64,000 nucleotides of DNA from JAJZNI01 sp035624785 (GTDB lineage: Bacteria > Chloroflexota > Dormibacteria > Aeolococcales > Aeolococcaceae): contig DASPQV010000007.1 in assembly GCA_035624785.1 (NCBI GenBank), positions 16,035 through 80,034 of the forward strand, written 5' to 3'. Shown here piece by piece: positions 28,768 to 37,147 of this stretch. The position numbers and the translations under genes are program-made. Position 1 is the first letter of the stretch; every line of letters begins with the position of its first letter. A model generated the notes under the pieces. That model did no database searches and had not been told where the DNA came from. It saw nothing but the letters and a program-made list of their open reading frames with translations.

Positions 28768-29391
28768 CGGCTCCCCCGGTTCCAGGGAATGCCGCCGCGC
28801 CCCCTGAAGTCGCGGAGCGTCGCGCATTTCCGCCAACATCGCGCAGAACTGGCGTCCCTGCTCGAGGGCGTCGTCCAGGGCGACGTGGGTGTGAGGCAGC
28901 TCCGGTGACCGCCAGCGGGAGGGCCATGCCTGCTTGCCGGAGTGCCGGTACTTGCGGCGCAGCACGGCCATGGCGAAGGAGCGCATGTCCAGCCCGCTCT
29001 GGCCGAACACGCTCCGGCCCGTGAACCGGACCAGGTACCAGTAGACGAAGGTGAAGTCGAAGCCGACCGGATAGGCGACGAAGACGGGAGCGCCGGGAAG
29101 CCCCTCCACCCACGAGGCGTACTCCGCCATCGCCTCCTCGGGAGGGCGTCTGCCCGCCGCGGTGGCGGCCAGTGCGTCGGGATGCTCCGCCCACCAGAGC
29201 TCGGTCTCGGGATCGGGTGCCGCGCCCTCCAAGGGCAGGAGGTTGGCGGACCAGGTTCCGATCAGGACGCCGTCAGTTCGGAAGGCGGCTGAGGCCAGCG
29301 AGATCATCGAGTGGCGTCCCGGGATCGGGCCGTCGGCCTCCACGTCGGTGCTGACGTACACCTCGGCTCGCGGGGGATGCGGAGCATCCAT
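28765..29391 (-). CDS. DEDDh-type 3'-5' exonuclease/exoribonuclease
   Basis: 208 residues from ATG 29391, chosen because GAGGA lies 9 nt upstream; a GTG at 29409 is in frame. Seen: Exo I motif STDVEADGPIPG (Asp and Glu ligands), a middle VGFDFTFVYWYLV segment with the Exo II Asp, and HTHVALDDALEQG matching Exo III of the DEDDh group. Removes nucleotides from 3' ends of DNA or RNA; which is not readable. Divergent from ku, with 58 nt between the starts, so a role in end processing is possible but unproven. Confidence 0.75.
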   Translation of the reverse strand: MDAPHPPRAEVYVSTDVEADGPIPGRHSMISLASAAFRTDGVLIGTWSANLLPLEGAAPDPETELWWAEHPDALAATAAGRRPPEEAMAEYASWVEGLPGAPVFVAYPVGFDFTFVYWYLVRFTGRSVFGQSGLDMRSFAMAVLRRKYRHSGKQAWPSRWRSPELPHTHVALDDALEQGRQFCAMLAEMRDAPRLQGARRHSLEPGEP

Positions 29392-29437
29392 GCCTGGGAA
29401 TCCTCGCACGCGTGGCTCACGCTCAGCCCCCCGCCCC

Positions 29438-29443
29438 TATACT
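29438..29443 (+). promoter_or_regulatory. -10 box of ku, leaderless layout
   Basis: TATACT, exactly 6 nt, ATG of ku. This spacing places the transcription start on or next to the A of the start codon. Confidence 0.6.
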
Positions 29444-29449
29444 CGTTCA

Positions 29450-30295
29450 ATGCCCAGGTCGATGTGGAGAGGGGCGATCAGCTTCGGCATGGTCGCAATC
29501 CCGGTGCGGATGTACCTGGCCACCGAGTCCAAGGGCGTCTCCTTCCGCCTCCTCTGTCCTCGGGACGGCGCTCCGCTCCGGAACAAGCGCTGGTGCCCGG
29601 TCGAGGACCGCGAGGTCGGCTGGAACGAGACGGTGCGGGGGTACGAGGTCTCCAAGGACGAATTCGTCCGCGTCGAGGACGACGAGCTCGAGAACCTGCC
29701 TCTCACCACCACCCACACCATCGACATCCTGGAGTTCTGTGACGACCGGGAGATCGACGCCGGGGTCTACGTGAAAGCGGCGTACTTCCTGGAGCCGGAG
29801 CCGGTGGGGGTCAAGCCGTACCAGCTGCTCCGCCAGGCCCTGCAGAAGAGCGGGAAGGTGGCGGTCGGCAAGGTGGCGATGCGCGAGCGCGAGCAGCTCT
29901 GCAGGCTGGCCCTCCACGAGCGCGCCATCCTGCTCAACACCCTGCACTGGCCCGACGAGATCCGCGATTCCGGAGAGCTCTCGCTGCCCGAGGCGGACGG
30001 CGAGGTCCATGCCCGCGAGCTGGAGATGGCGGTGATGCTCATCGAGAACCTTTCCGCCAGCTTCGATCCGCAGCGGCACCGGGACGAGTATCGAGATGCG
30101 GTGGTCAAGCTGGTCGAGGCCAAGCTGCAGAACCAGCCGCTGGAGCGCGCTCCGGCCCCGGCCGCTGAGAAGGTCACCGACCTCATGGCCGCGCTGAAAG
30201 CCTCAGTCGAGGCCTCTCGGCGCCGCGAGGCGGACGTCGAGGTGCAGGGCGAAGCGGCACCGGCTGCCGCGGGCAGGCGCCGCCGGGCCTCGTAG
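29450..30295 (+). CDS. ku: Ku homodimeric DNA-end-binding protein
   Basis: Binds double-strand DNA ends and recruits a ligase for non-homologous end joining. 281 residues, the usual bacterial size. Seen: WRGAISFGMVAIPVRMYLAT at the N-terminus, LCPRDGAPLRNKRWCPVEDREV with paired Cys, ELENLPLTTTHTIDILEF, YFLEPEPVGVKPYQLLRQAL, and a basic C-terminal tail ending GRRRRAS. Six bases separate its stop from the downstream ligase-like gene. A leaderless start is likely. Confidence 0.95.
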   Translation: MPRSMWRGAISFGMVAIPVRMYLATESKGVSFRLLCPRDGAPLRNKRWCPVEDREVGWNETVRGYEVSKDEFVRVEDDELENLPLTTTHTIDILEFCDDREIDAGVYVKAAYFLEPEPVGVKPYQLLRQALQKSGKVAVGKVAMREREQLCRLALHERAILLNTLHWPDEIRDSGELSLPEADGEVHARELEMAVMLIENLSASFDPQRHRDEYRDAVVKLVEAKLQNQPLERAPAPAAEKVTDLMAALKASVEASRRREADVEVQGEAAPAAAGRRRRAS

Positions 30296-30300
30296 GTTCG

Positions 30301-31350
30301 GTGCGTCCCTCCCTCACCTCAGGCCGGCAGCATTCCCGGGACGAGGTTGCCTCGCTTCCGATCCTCCTGCCCACCCCGCCGGCGCTGCCGGGGCGCATCC
30401 TCCCCGAGTTCGCGGTTCCCTGCCTCGACGCCTTCGACCATCCCGACTTCCGCTTCTCGATCGAGTGGGATGGATCGCGGACCCTCCTGTTCACCTCCTC
30501 CGACGGGGTTCGCCTGCAGTCCGAGACGCTGGCCGACGTCGGTGATCGGTACCCCGAGATCGTCGCCGCCGCGGCGGCGCTGGCGGACTCCGATGCGGTG
30601 CTCGACGGTGTCGTCGCTGTTCTCGATCCATCGGGGTGCCCGGACCTGCCCGCCCTGGGAGAGCGGATGGCCCTGGGCCCGTCGACCCAGCACCGGCTGC
30701 CCACCGTCTACCTCGCCAACGACCTGCTCCACCTCCACGGCCGGCCGACCACCGGACTGCCTCTCGACCGCCGGCTCGAGCTGCTCCACGGGCTGGGCGA
30801 CACCAGCGCTCGCATCCAGGTGCCGGACTGGGTCGCGGGTGAGGGCGAGGCGCTGGCCGAAGCCGCCCGTGGCCGCCGCCTGCCCGCGCTCCTGGCGCGC
30901 CACGCGGATGCCCGGTACCACCCCGGCGTGGCGTCCAACCAGCGTCTCCTCATCCCGCTCCGCCACCGGGCCAACTGCGTGGTCGTGGCCGCCGAGCGGC
31001 TGGCGGTCGGCAGGGGCAGGCGCCGACGCCTGCGGCTGGCCGAGCGCGTCGGGTCGCGCCTGGAGGAATGCGGGGCGGTGGAGGTCGACGAGACCTCGGT
31101 CCTGTGGCGCTGGGCCGCGCCCGGGGGCCGGCTGAGGGCTCCGCTGGTCGCCACCGTCGAGCATCGGGGTCGCTCGGCCGGCGGCAGCATCCGCCACGCC
31201 GAGCTGGTCATCCTCCGTGACGACGTGGACGCCAATTGGTGCGTGAAGCGGGAACCGGTCCCGCCCCCACCCGGCCGCCCGGTGGCGGCGGTGGGCTTCC
31301 ACCCCACCGTGCTCGCCGCCCTTCCCCTGGACCTGCCGCCCGCCGGCTGA
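30301..31350 (+). CDS. ATP-dependent DNA-ligase-like protein lacking the catalytic lysine
   Basis: 349 residues, laid out like LigD/LigC-type ligases: adenylation domain then an OB-fold-like domain. The nucleotidyl motif that should read KxDGxR is E55-W-D-G-S-R60, so the AMP-accepting Lys is replaced by Glu. Motif III is VLDGVVAVLD (Glu lost), motif IV survives as ANDLLHLHGRPTTGLPLDRR, and the EGxVxK / WxKxK segments read LPALLARHADARYHPG and QRLLIPLRHR. Co-directional with ku, 5 nt apart. It is therefore unlikely to ligate by itself; a structural or end-bridging role with Ku is inferred. GTG start. Confidence 0.75.
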   Translation: MRPSLTSGRQHSRDEVASLPILLPTPPALPGRILPEFAVPCLDAFDHPDFRFSIEWDGSRTLLFTSSDGVRLQSETLADVGDRYPEIVAAAAALADSDAVLDGVVAVLDPSGCPDLPALGERMALGPSTQHRLPTVYLANDLLHLHGRPTTGLPLDRRLELLHGLGDTSARIQVPDWVAGEGEALAEAARGRRLPALLARHADARYHPGVASNQRLLIPLRHRANCVVVAAERLAVGRGRRRRLRLAERVGSRLEECGAVEVDETSVLWRWAAPGGRLRAPLVATVEHRGRSAGGSIRHAELVILRDDVDANWCVKREPVPPPPGRPVAAVGFHPTVLAALPLDLPPAG

Positions 31351-31485
31351 CGCTCGGGCTGCTGACCGGCCGCCACCAGATCGGGGGGGCTCGCTCCGGT
31401 ACCCGTCTGGCATCATCGGACGACCGGTTGACGGGAGCTCCCCGCACCAGAGCGATCGGCCTGTCCCGGCGAGCCCGCCACGACG

Positions 31486-32409
31486 ATGCCCGTCCTGATG
31501 TGCCCGCCCACCCACTACGGGGTGGAGTACGAGATCAACCCGTGGATGCACGTCGAGGTCGGCGTGGACCGCGATCGGGCCCAGCGGCAGTGGGACGGCC
31601 TTCGCGCCGCCTACCGGTCCCTGGGTGTCGAGGTGGTCACGGCCGACCCTGTTCCCGGGCTGCCCGACATGGTCTTCACGGCCAACGCCGGAGTGGTCCG
31701 GGACGACCGCGTGGTCCTCAGCCGCTTCCGGCACCGTGAGCGGCAGGCGGAGGAGGGGAGCTGGCGCGCTGTGTTCGAGGCATGGGGGATGCGCACCTTC
31801 GACACCGCCGGCCACGCCTTCGAGGGGGCCGGTGACGCCCTCTTCGTCGGCGACACCCTGGTGTGCGGGCACGGCTTCCGGACCGAGCTCGCCGCGATTC
31901 CCCTGGTCGGCCGGGCCCTCGAGGTCGAGGTGATACCGGTGGAGCTGGTGGACCCACGCTTCTACCACCTCGACACCTGCCTCTGTCCCTTGCAGGATGG
32001 CACCCTGCTGCTCGCCCCCGGGGCCTTCTCGCCGGCGTCCCGAGCCGGGCTCGCCCGCCTGGCGGAGCGCGTGATCGAGGTGCCCGGGGGGGTCGCCGCC
32101 GGATTCGCCTGCAACGCCATCCTGGTGGGCCGAGCCCTGGTTTCGTCCCAGGCCGCGGCAGCGCTGGTGACCCCGCTGGCCGAGGCCGGGTACCGGGTCG
32201 TCTCGCTCCCGATGTCCGAGTTCATCAAGGCCGGGGGCGGCGTTCGCTGCCTCTCCCTGCCGGTCGAGGTCCGGCCCGCCCGGTCCGCGGCCGCCACCCC
32301 GCTGAGCGGCCGTCTCGCCGTCCCCAGGGCCGCCGAGCTTGTCGCCGAAGCCCGCCCGCGACCGCAGGGTCGTTCACTCCTCGCGACCGCCGGAGCTGGG
32401 ATAACCTGA
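31486..32409 (+). CDS. Arginine deiminase / dimethylarginine dimethylaminohydrolase family protein
   Basis: 307 residues. Guanidine-modifying superfamily member, hydrolysing arginine or methylarginine to citrulline, or a related reaction. Seen: MPVLMCPPTHYGVEYEINPW, LPDMVFTANAG, HAFEGAGDALFVG (Glu), FYHLDTCLCPL (His) and FIKAGGGVRCLSLPVE (nucleophile Cys), so the triad is intact. A basic/Ala-rich tail of about 45 residues extends beyond the fold. Substrate not determinable. Its TGA lies in the first unit of the 33-bp tandem repeat. Confidence 0.8.
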   Translation: MPVLMCPPTHYGVEYEINPWMHVEVGVDRDRAQRQWDGLRAAYRSLGVEVVTADPVPGLPDMVFTANAGVVRDDRVVLSRFRHRERQAEEGSWRAVFEAWGMRTFDTAGHAFEGAGDALFVGDTLVCGHGFRTELAAIPLVGRALEVEVIPVELVDPRFYHLDTCLCPLQDGTLLLAPGAFSPASRAGLARLAERVIEVPGGVAAGFACNAILVGRALVSSQAAAALVTPLAEAGYRVVSLPMSEFIKAGGGVRCLSLPVEVRPARSAAATPLSGRLAVPRAAELVAEARPRPQGRSLLATAGAGIT

Positions 32410-32468
32410 TAGTGCCAATGGGGAGTTCGGTGCACAACCTGATAGTGCCAATAGGGAGTTCGGTGCAC
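32403..32468 (+). repeat. 33-bp tandem duplication carrying a ribosome binding site and start codon
   Basis: Two units, 32403-32435 and 32436-32468, differ at one base (AATGGGGAG versus AATAGGGAG) and are followed by the first bases of a third (AACCTG). Each unit contains GGGAG, 4 nt, GTG, and the length is a multiple of three, so both GTGs (32430 and 32463) are in frame with the propeller gene. Unit 1 also holds the stop of the preceding gene. Confidence 0.75.
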
Positions 32469-33896
32469 AACCTGTGGACAGCGCGCCGCGCTCCCTGGGT
32501 TTCTCTGGCCGCCGCTCTTCTCGGGGCAGGCTGCGGCAGCTCGCCGCCTGCCCTGCAGGTGTCCAGTGCCAGCCTCGGCACGCCCCCACCCAGTGTCTCC
32601 TCGACGCCCGCCCCGCCGACCGCCACGCCCTCCGCCGCACCGGCGGCATGGCTCACCTACCACGGCGACCTGGCGAGGAGCGGCGACGACCCGAGCAGCC
32701 CGCCGGTCAGCGCCCCCGCGCTGGGCTGGCGAAGCCCCACCCTGGACGGCCCCATCTGGGCCGAGCCGCTCGTCGACGGTGGCCGCGTGCTGGTGGCGAC
32801 TGAAGGCGGGTCGATCTACGCGCTCGACGCCGTCACCGGCGCAGTGATCTGGCGGGCCCACGTTGACGACCCCATCTCCCGATCGCAACTGCCCTGCGGT
32901 GATATCAGCCCCCTGGGCATCACCGGGACGCCGGTCATCGACCCCGCGACTCAAACGCTCTACGCCGCGGCCGAGAGGTCGGACGGGAGCCACGAGCTGG
33001 TGGCCCTGTCCGTCGCCAGCGGGGCGGTGCTCTGGAGACGCGTGATCGACGCTCCCGGGACCGTTCCCCGGGACCAGCAGCAGCGAGCCGCTCTGGCCGT
33101 GGCCGGCGGTCGCGTCCTGGTCGGCCTCGGCGGCCTGGACGGCGACTGCGGCACGTACCACGGCTATGTGGCCAGCGTCGGCGAGAGCGGTGTGGGGCCG
33201 GTCGACTACTACGTCGTTCCGGTCATCAACGGGGCCGGGATCTGGGCGCCCTCGGGCCCGGCGGTGTCGGCCTCCGGAGAGGTCTACGTCGCCGACGGCA
33301 ACAGTGAGGAGGCGGCCGCCGCCACGGTGTCTTTCGACCACAGCGACAGCGTCATCGCGCTCACCCCGGAGATGGCCGAGCAGGGATACTTCGCCCCCAC
33401 CGACTGGCGCCACCTCAGCGAGGCCGATCTCGACCTCGGCTCGACCGGGCCAGTGCTCGACGGAGACGGGATCCTGATCGCGGGCAAGGACGGCATCCTG
33501 TACCTGCTGGGGGCGGCCGCCCTGGGCGGCATCGGAGGCCAGCTGGCCAGCCTCGGCCTGGGCAGCGGCGCCTTCGGGGGGCTGGCTCTCGACGGGCAGA
33601 CGGTCCTGGTGCCCACCACCGGACAGCTGGACGCGGTCAGCGTCGATGTCCCGGGAAGGTCGCTGAAGCTGATCTGGAGCCGCGCCCCGACCTGGCCGCC
33701 CATCGTCGCCGGCGGGGAGATCTGGGCGGTCACCCAGGGTGGGGCGGACCTGGTGGCCCTCTCGCCGGCCGACGGCTCCCAGCGCTTCTCGCTGCCGCTC
33801 GGGTCGGTGGAGCACTTCACCACCCCGGCTGCCGCGGCCGGGTGGGTCTATGTGGGCAGCGGTGGCGATCAGGTGGTGGCGGTGAAGGGGGTCTGA
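32463..33896 (+). CDS. PQQ-type beta-propeller lipoprotein
   Basis: 477 residues from GTG 32463; GTG 32430 and ATG 32418 in the repeat are in-frame alternatives that add 11 or 15 residues. From 32463 the product begins with a typical export signal (RR in the n-region, then WVSLAAALLGAGC), giving a lipoprotein anchored by Cys, and a Ser/Pro/Ala linker. The rest is repeated propeller blades such as GGSIYALDAVTGAVIWRA and VALSVASGAVLWRR, plus KDGILYLLGAAALGG, the PQQ/BamB-like repeat pattern. No catalytic residues or quinone-binding set is recognisable; a surface scaffold or binding role is likely. Confidence 0.75.
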   Translation: MHNLWTARRAPWVSLAAALLGAGCGSSPPALQVSSASLGTPPPSVSSTPAPPTATPSAAPAAWLTYHGDLARSGDDPSSPPVSAPALGWRSPTLDGPIWAEPLVDGGRVLVATEGGSIYALDAVTGAVIWRAHVDDPISRSQLPCGDISPLGITGTPVIDPATQTLYAAAERSDGSHELVALSVASGAVLWRRVIDAPGTVPRDQQQRAALAVAGGRVLVGLGGLDGDCGTYHGYVASVGESGVGPVDYYVVPVINGAGIWAPSGPAVSASGEVYVADGNSEEAAAATVSFDHSDSVIALTPEMAEQGYFAPTDWRHLSEADLDLGSTGPVLDGDGILIAGKDGILYLLGAAALGGIGGQLASLGLGSGAFGGLALDGQTVLVPTTGQLDAVSVDVPGRSLKLIWSRAPTWPPIVAGGEIWAVTQGGADLVALSPADGSQRFSLPLGSVEHFTTPAAAAGWVYVGSGGDQVVAVKGV

Positions 33897-33918
33897 GACG
33901 CCGGGCCGGCCGGTCTTC

Positions 33919-34710
33919 TCAGGCCGCCATCAGACCCAGGACGGCGTGCTGGTACCGGGTGGTGTCGACGAAGAGCCCGCTCTCGGCGATGCTGGCGTCC
34001 CCCTGGTAGTAGGCGGCCAGGGCCCGGGCGGTGTCACCGGTGTGCGACCGGAGGAGGTGGCCGAGCAGCAGCGCCCCGGCGGCGACGTTGTCCGCGGCGA
34101 CGTGGATGTCCAGGGGGCGGCGGGCCAGGAACTCGGAGACCCATTCGCCGGTGTAGGGCTCGACCTGCATCAACCCGACCGCGCCGGTCGGTGACACCAG
34201 GTCCTGCTGCCATCGCGACTCGGTCCAGGCGACCGCCTTGACCAGCCCGGGATCGACACCCGACTCCTGGGCGACGTGGGCGAGAAGCGCGCTCACCCGG
34301 ACCAGGCGGCCCGGCACCTGGACGACGGCGCCCACTGGCAGGACGGCGTTGACGTTCAGGCCGTTGGTGCGCGCCAGCGCGGTGGTGTCGACGCCATAGC
34401 GACGCGCGATCGACCACAGGCTCTCGCCGGTCCGCACCGTGTGCAGGTCCTGGTCGACACCGCCGGCCACGTACCCGGGCAGGCTCCGCGACGGATCCGG
34501 GATCTGGAGGAGCTGTCCGACCCGGACCTGCTCGGCGGCGGTCAGGTGGTTGGCCTCGCTGATGGCCTGAACTGTCGAGCCATGGCGGAGAGCGATGGAG
34601 CTGAGGGTGTCACCGGGCCGGACCACGTACGTGGAGGCCATCACGGCGGCAGGGGCGGCCGCGACCGTGGCGCCCAGGGCGACGAATGCGAAGCGTGAGC
34701 GAGTGAGCAT
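33919..34710 (-). CDS. LysM-containing lytic transglycosylase
   Basis: 263 residues from ATG 34710 (AGGAAA 5 nt upstream). Seen: signal peptide (FAFVALGATVAAAPAAVMAS), two LysM peptidoglycan-binding modules (TYVVRPGDTLSSIALRHG and LHTVRTGESLWSIARRYG), and an SLT/goose-lysozyme-like domain with AVAWTESRWQQDLVSPTGAVGLMQV (Glu in the WTESRW motif, then GAVGLMQV) and ALAAYYQGDASI. Cleaves peptidoglycan outside the cytoplasm. A separate good promoter lies upstream. Confidence 0.9.
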   Translation of the reverse strand: MLTRSRFAFVALGATVAAAPAAVMASTYVVRPGDTLSSIALRHGSTVQAISEANHLTAAEQVRVGQLLQIPDPSRSLPGYVAGGVDQDLHTVRTGESLWSIARRYGVDTTALARTNGLNVNAVLPVGAVVQVPGRLVRVSALLAHVAQESGVDPGLVKAVAWTESRWQQDLVSPTGAVGLMQVEPYTGEWVSEFLARRPLDIHVAADNVAAGALLLGHLLRSHTGDTARALAAYYQGDASIAESGLFVDTTRYQHAVLGLMAA

Positions 34711-34776
34711 CGGGGTTTCCTGCTGCGACGTTGGCTGGAACCGGTGGAGTGCGCCCGCACCTGACGGTGCGGCCAG

Positions 34777-34806
34777 AGCGTAATGCGCTTGCAACGAATT
34801 GGTCAA
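34777..34806 (-). promoter_or_regulatory. Promoter of the LysM transglycosylase gene
   Basis: On the minus strand: TTGACC (34801-34806), 18-bp spacer, TACGCT (34777-34782), about 60 nt before the ATG. One of the few complete -35/-10 pairs in the window, and the gene behind it has a Shine-Dalgarno rather than a leaderless start. Confidence 0.5.
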
Positions 34807-34903
34807 CCGCCGTTGCACGTTCGTTGCGCGCGGTCACCGTGGTGGCGGGCGGGCGGTGGCCGGAGGCGACCCCCGTCCAGCAGCCTCGAGCCGGTGCGGG
34901 TGG

Positions 34904-34909
34904 TACTCT
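34904..34909 (+). promoter_or_regulatory. -10 box of the small membrane protein gene
   Basis: TACTCT, 9 nt, ATG 34919. No Shine-Dalgarno. Confidence 0.45.
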
Positions 34910-34918
34910 GGGCGCGTC

Positions 34919-35269
34919 ATGCCAGTCCCTCGAGAGCCCCGGATCAGCCTTACCTCGACCGTGGTGGGTTTTCTCGTCGGCACCCTGCTCGGGCTGGTCA
35001 CCTTCACCCTGTCCGGGCTTCTCTGGCATGCGGGAGCGACGGCGGCGGCCGCCTCGACCTCCGGGTACGCGGTGCTGCTGGCGCTCTTCTGCCTAGCCGC
35101 GACCGTGGTCTTCGGCCAGCCCACGCGGCGGCGCCGCGCCCGGGTGCCGCTCAACCGCGCCCTTCCCCACCAGTGGTGGCCCCGCGAGGCCGACCCGGTG
35201 CCCATGATCGCCGCGGTCGGCGGTCCGCTGATCCTCGGCGCCGGAGCCGCGCTGCTTCTCTTCCGCTGA
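34919..35269 (+). CDS. Small two- to three-helix membrane protein, unknown
   Basis: 116 residues, not recognised. Seen: helices at LTSTVVGFLVGTLLGLVTFTL and GYAVLLALFCLAATVVFG, a basic stretch TRRRRARVPLNR, and a C-terminal hydrophobic segment MIAAVGGPLILGAGAALLLF. Start chosen at ATG 34919 from the TACTCT box; the frame is open further upstream. Stands alone between the transglycosylase and the HAD gene. Confidence 0.6.
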   Translation: MPVPREPRISLTSTVVGFLVGTLLGLVTFTLSGLLWHAGATAAAASTSGYAVLLALFCLAATVVFGQPTRRRRARVPLNRALPHQWWPREADPVPMIAAVGGPLILGAGAALLLFR

Positions 35270-35393
35270 TCGCCGCCTCAGCGGCGCGGCCGCGGCGGCC
35301 GATCGTGCCTGCCGCGCTACCACTCCGCGACGGCTCTGTCCGGCGCCCCGGTGCTAGTCTCGATCTCGGGGGGTGACCTGAAGGTCCTGCGCT

Positions 35394-36104
35394 ATGGCAG
35401 CCAACTCCCCTCCACCGATTCACCATCCCCTCCCCCCGATCCACGACGGTGGTTTCCCCGCAGCCCCGGAGGGCCGCGCGCCCACCCCGGTCGAGGCGGT
35501 CGTCTTCGACTTCGACGGCACCCTGGTGGCGACGCGCTTCGCCGACGAGGCGGCGGTCGCCGAGCTGATCGCGTCGGACCCCTCCGCGGCCGCCGGCGCC
35601 GAGACCTTCTGGGGCCACGAGGGCGAGCCGATCCTGAACCGGATCGAGCTGGCCTGGCCCGGGCGCGGGGCCATGGTGCTGCCGCTCTTCGAGCGACAGG
35701 CGCCGCCCCGCCGTTTCCCGGGGGTCGTCCCCCTGCTCCGGCGCCTGAGCCGCCGGGGGACGAGGATGGCGGTGGTCTCCTCGCGCCGCCGCGCCGCCCT
35801 CCACATGGGTCTGGCCGCCACCGGCCTGGGCGAGTTCTTCCCAGTGGTGGTCGGCCTCGAGGACGTCCAGGCGCCCAAGCCCAGCCCCGAGGGACTCGAG
35901 CTCGCCCTCATCGGCCTGGGGGTGAGTCCCTCGCGTGCCGTCTACATCGGAGACAACCTCCTGGACGTGGAGGCGGGGCGGCGCGCCGGGATGCGGGTGT
36001 GGCGCGCGGCCTGGGGGCTGTCCGCCGCGTTCCCCAACGGCGTGGTGCTGCTCCGGCGGCCCTCGGAGGTTCTCCAGCACCTCGATCGGGCCCGGCCCGG
36101 CTGA
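35394..36104 (+). CDS. HAD-superfamily hydrolase (phosphoglycolate-phosphatase-like)
   Basis: 236 residues. Seen: motif I VVFDFDGTLVATRF with the nucleophile Asp, a helical cap, motif II VVSSRR, motif III region with KPSPEGLELAL, and motif IV YIGDNLLDVEAGRRAGM. Dephosphorylates a small phosphate ester; the substrate is not readable. A TAGTCT box at 35353 gives a leader of about 30 nt with GAAGGT ahead of the ATG. Convergent with the nucleoside phosphorylase. Confidence 0.85.
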   Translation: MAANSPPPIHHPLPPIHDGGFPAAPEGRAPTPVEAVVFDFDGTLVATRFADEAAVAELIASDPSAAAGAETFWGHEGEPILNRIELAWPGRGAMVLPLFERQAPPRRFPGVVPLLRRLSRRGTRMAVVSSRRRAALHMGLAATGLGEFFPVVVGLEDVQAPKPSPEGLELALIGLGVSPSRAVYIGDNLLDVEAGRRAGMRVWRAAWGLSAAFPNGVVLLRRPSEVLQHLDRARPG

Positions 36105-36138
36105 GGGCCTGGCCCCGGGGCCGGTCGCCCGCCAACCC

Positions 36139-36162
36139 GTTGTGGAAATGGTTGTCCATAAC
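36139..36162. repeat. 24-bp palindrome, copy B
   Basis: GTTGTGGAA-ATGGTT-GTCCATAAC, 34 nt after the HAD stop in the convergent gap before the nucleoside phosphorylase stop. Same 9-6-9 geometry as the copies at 9010, 37124 and 49990. Confidence 0.6.
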
Positions 36163-36260
36163 CGCCGGGGCGCGTGAAGCGGGTGCTCGCCGGCGGGGAT
36201 GTCCTTGGAGCCACCCAGCTCCGGGATCGCCGTGACGGCCTTGACGGGGCCGAGCCGGCG

Positions 36261-37058
36261 TCAGGCCCGGGTGACGGCGGCGCCTCCGCCCCGGTCCCGG
36301 TCGGCCGCGATGAGCCGGCGCAGCCCGGCTACCGCGGTGTCGATGGCTGGATCGATGGGCAGGCCGCCGGCATCAGGCAGCCCGAGGAGCCCGGCCGAGG
36401 CCTCGTCGATCACCGCCAGCACCGCCCCGGCCCGGACCCCCCTGACCGCCGCGACGGTGAGCAGGGTGGCCGACTCCATCTCCGCAGCCAGGCATCCGGC
36501 CCGCGCCCACGCCCGCCAGCGCTCCCGGATCTCGGCCTCCATGGGGAAGCTCTCCGGCTCCATCTCGGCATAGAAGGCGTCGTTGGTGAGCACCACCCCG
36601 ACGCGATGGCGGAACCCGGCGGCCCGCGCCGCCTCGCGAAGAGCCAGGGTCACGTCGAGGTCGGCCACCGCCGGGAACCCGGTGGGGGCGTAGTGGGACG
36701 TGGTGCCCTCCCCGCGTGCCGCCGCCTGGACGATCACGACGTCGCCGGCCTCGAGGCGAGCGCCGAGGGAGCCGCAGGTGCCCACCCGCACCAGCGTCGA
36801 CGCTCCCAGCTTGACCAGCTCCTCGACCGCGATCGCGGTGGAGGGACCGCCGATCCCCGTCGAGGTCACGCTGACCGGGACGCCGTCCAGGCTGCCGCTG
36901 AAGGTGGTGAACTCCCGGTTGGCGGCCACCTGGCGCGGCCCCTCCAGCCGCTCGGCGATCCGCCGGCAGCGCGCCGGATCGCCAGGCAGGAGGACGTAGG
37001 CACCGACGTCGCCGGGCTCTGCCTGGAGGTGGTACTGCCGATCACCGGCCTGCGCCAT
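36261..37058 (-). CDS. udp: Uridine phosphorylase-like nucleoside phosphorylase
   Basis: Phosphorolyses uridine (or a related nucleoside) to base and ribose 1-phosphate. 265 residues. Seen: VGAYVLLPGDPARCRRIAERL with the phosphate-binding GDP, VSVTSTGIGGPSTAIAVEEL, LVRVGTCGSLG, and the family signature GCLAAEMESATLLTVAAVRGV. The length and motifs fit the NP-I family; distinguishing uridine from purine nucleosides would need structure comparison. Product pentose phosphate could link to the nearby RpiB-like gene, as an inference. Confidence 0.85.
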   Translation of the reverse strand: MAQAGDRQYHLQAEPGDVGAYVLLPGDPARCRRIAERLEGPRQVAANREFTTFSGSLDGVPVSVTSTGIGGPSTAIAVEELVKLGASTLVRVGTCGSLGARLEAGDVVIVQAAARGEGTTSHYAPTGFPAVADLDVTLALREAARAAGFRHRVGVVLTNDAFYAEMEPESFPMEAEIRERWRAWARAGCLAAEMESATLLTVAAVRGVRAGAVLAVIDEASAGLLGLPDAGGLPIDPAIDTAVAGLRRLIAADRDRGGGAAVTRA

Positions 37059-37123
37059 GGCGCCGCGATTGTGCCCGATCGAGCCCGTGGCTGGGGGGGT
37101 TGGGGCTCTCCCGGGGGCTCCCA

Positions 37124-37147
37124 GTTATTGACAGTCCGTTCCGAAAC
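37124..37147. repeat. 24-bp palindrome, copy D (spans the queG stop)
   Basis: Plus strand GTTATTGAC-AGTCCG-TTCCGAAAC. On the queG strand this reads GTTTCGGAA-CGGACT-GTCAATAAC and encodes the last residues FGTDCQ and the TAA stop. The most degenerate of the four copies; arms match at 5 of 9 positions. Confidence 0.45.

Noticed and set aside
32403..32480. The 33-bp repeat as a CRISPR or iteron array.
   Set aside because: Only two units plus a fragment, directly adjoining with no spacers, and unit length is a multiple of three in a coding frame.
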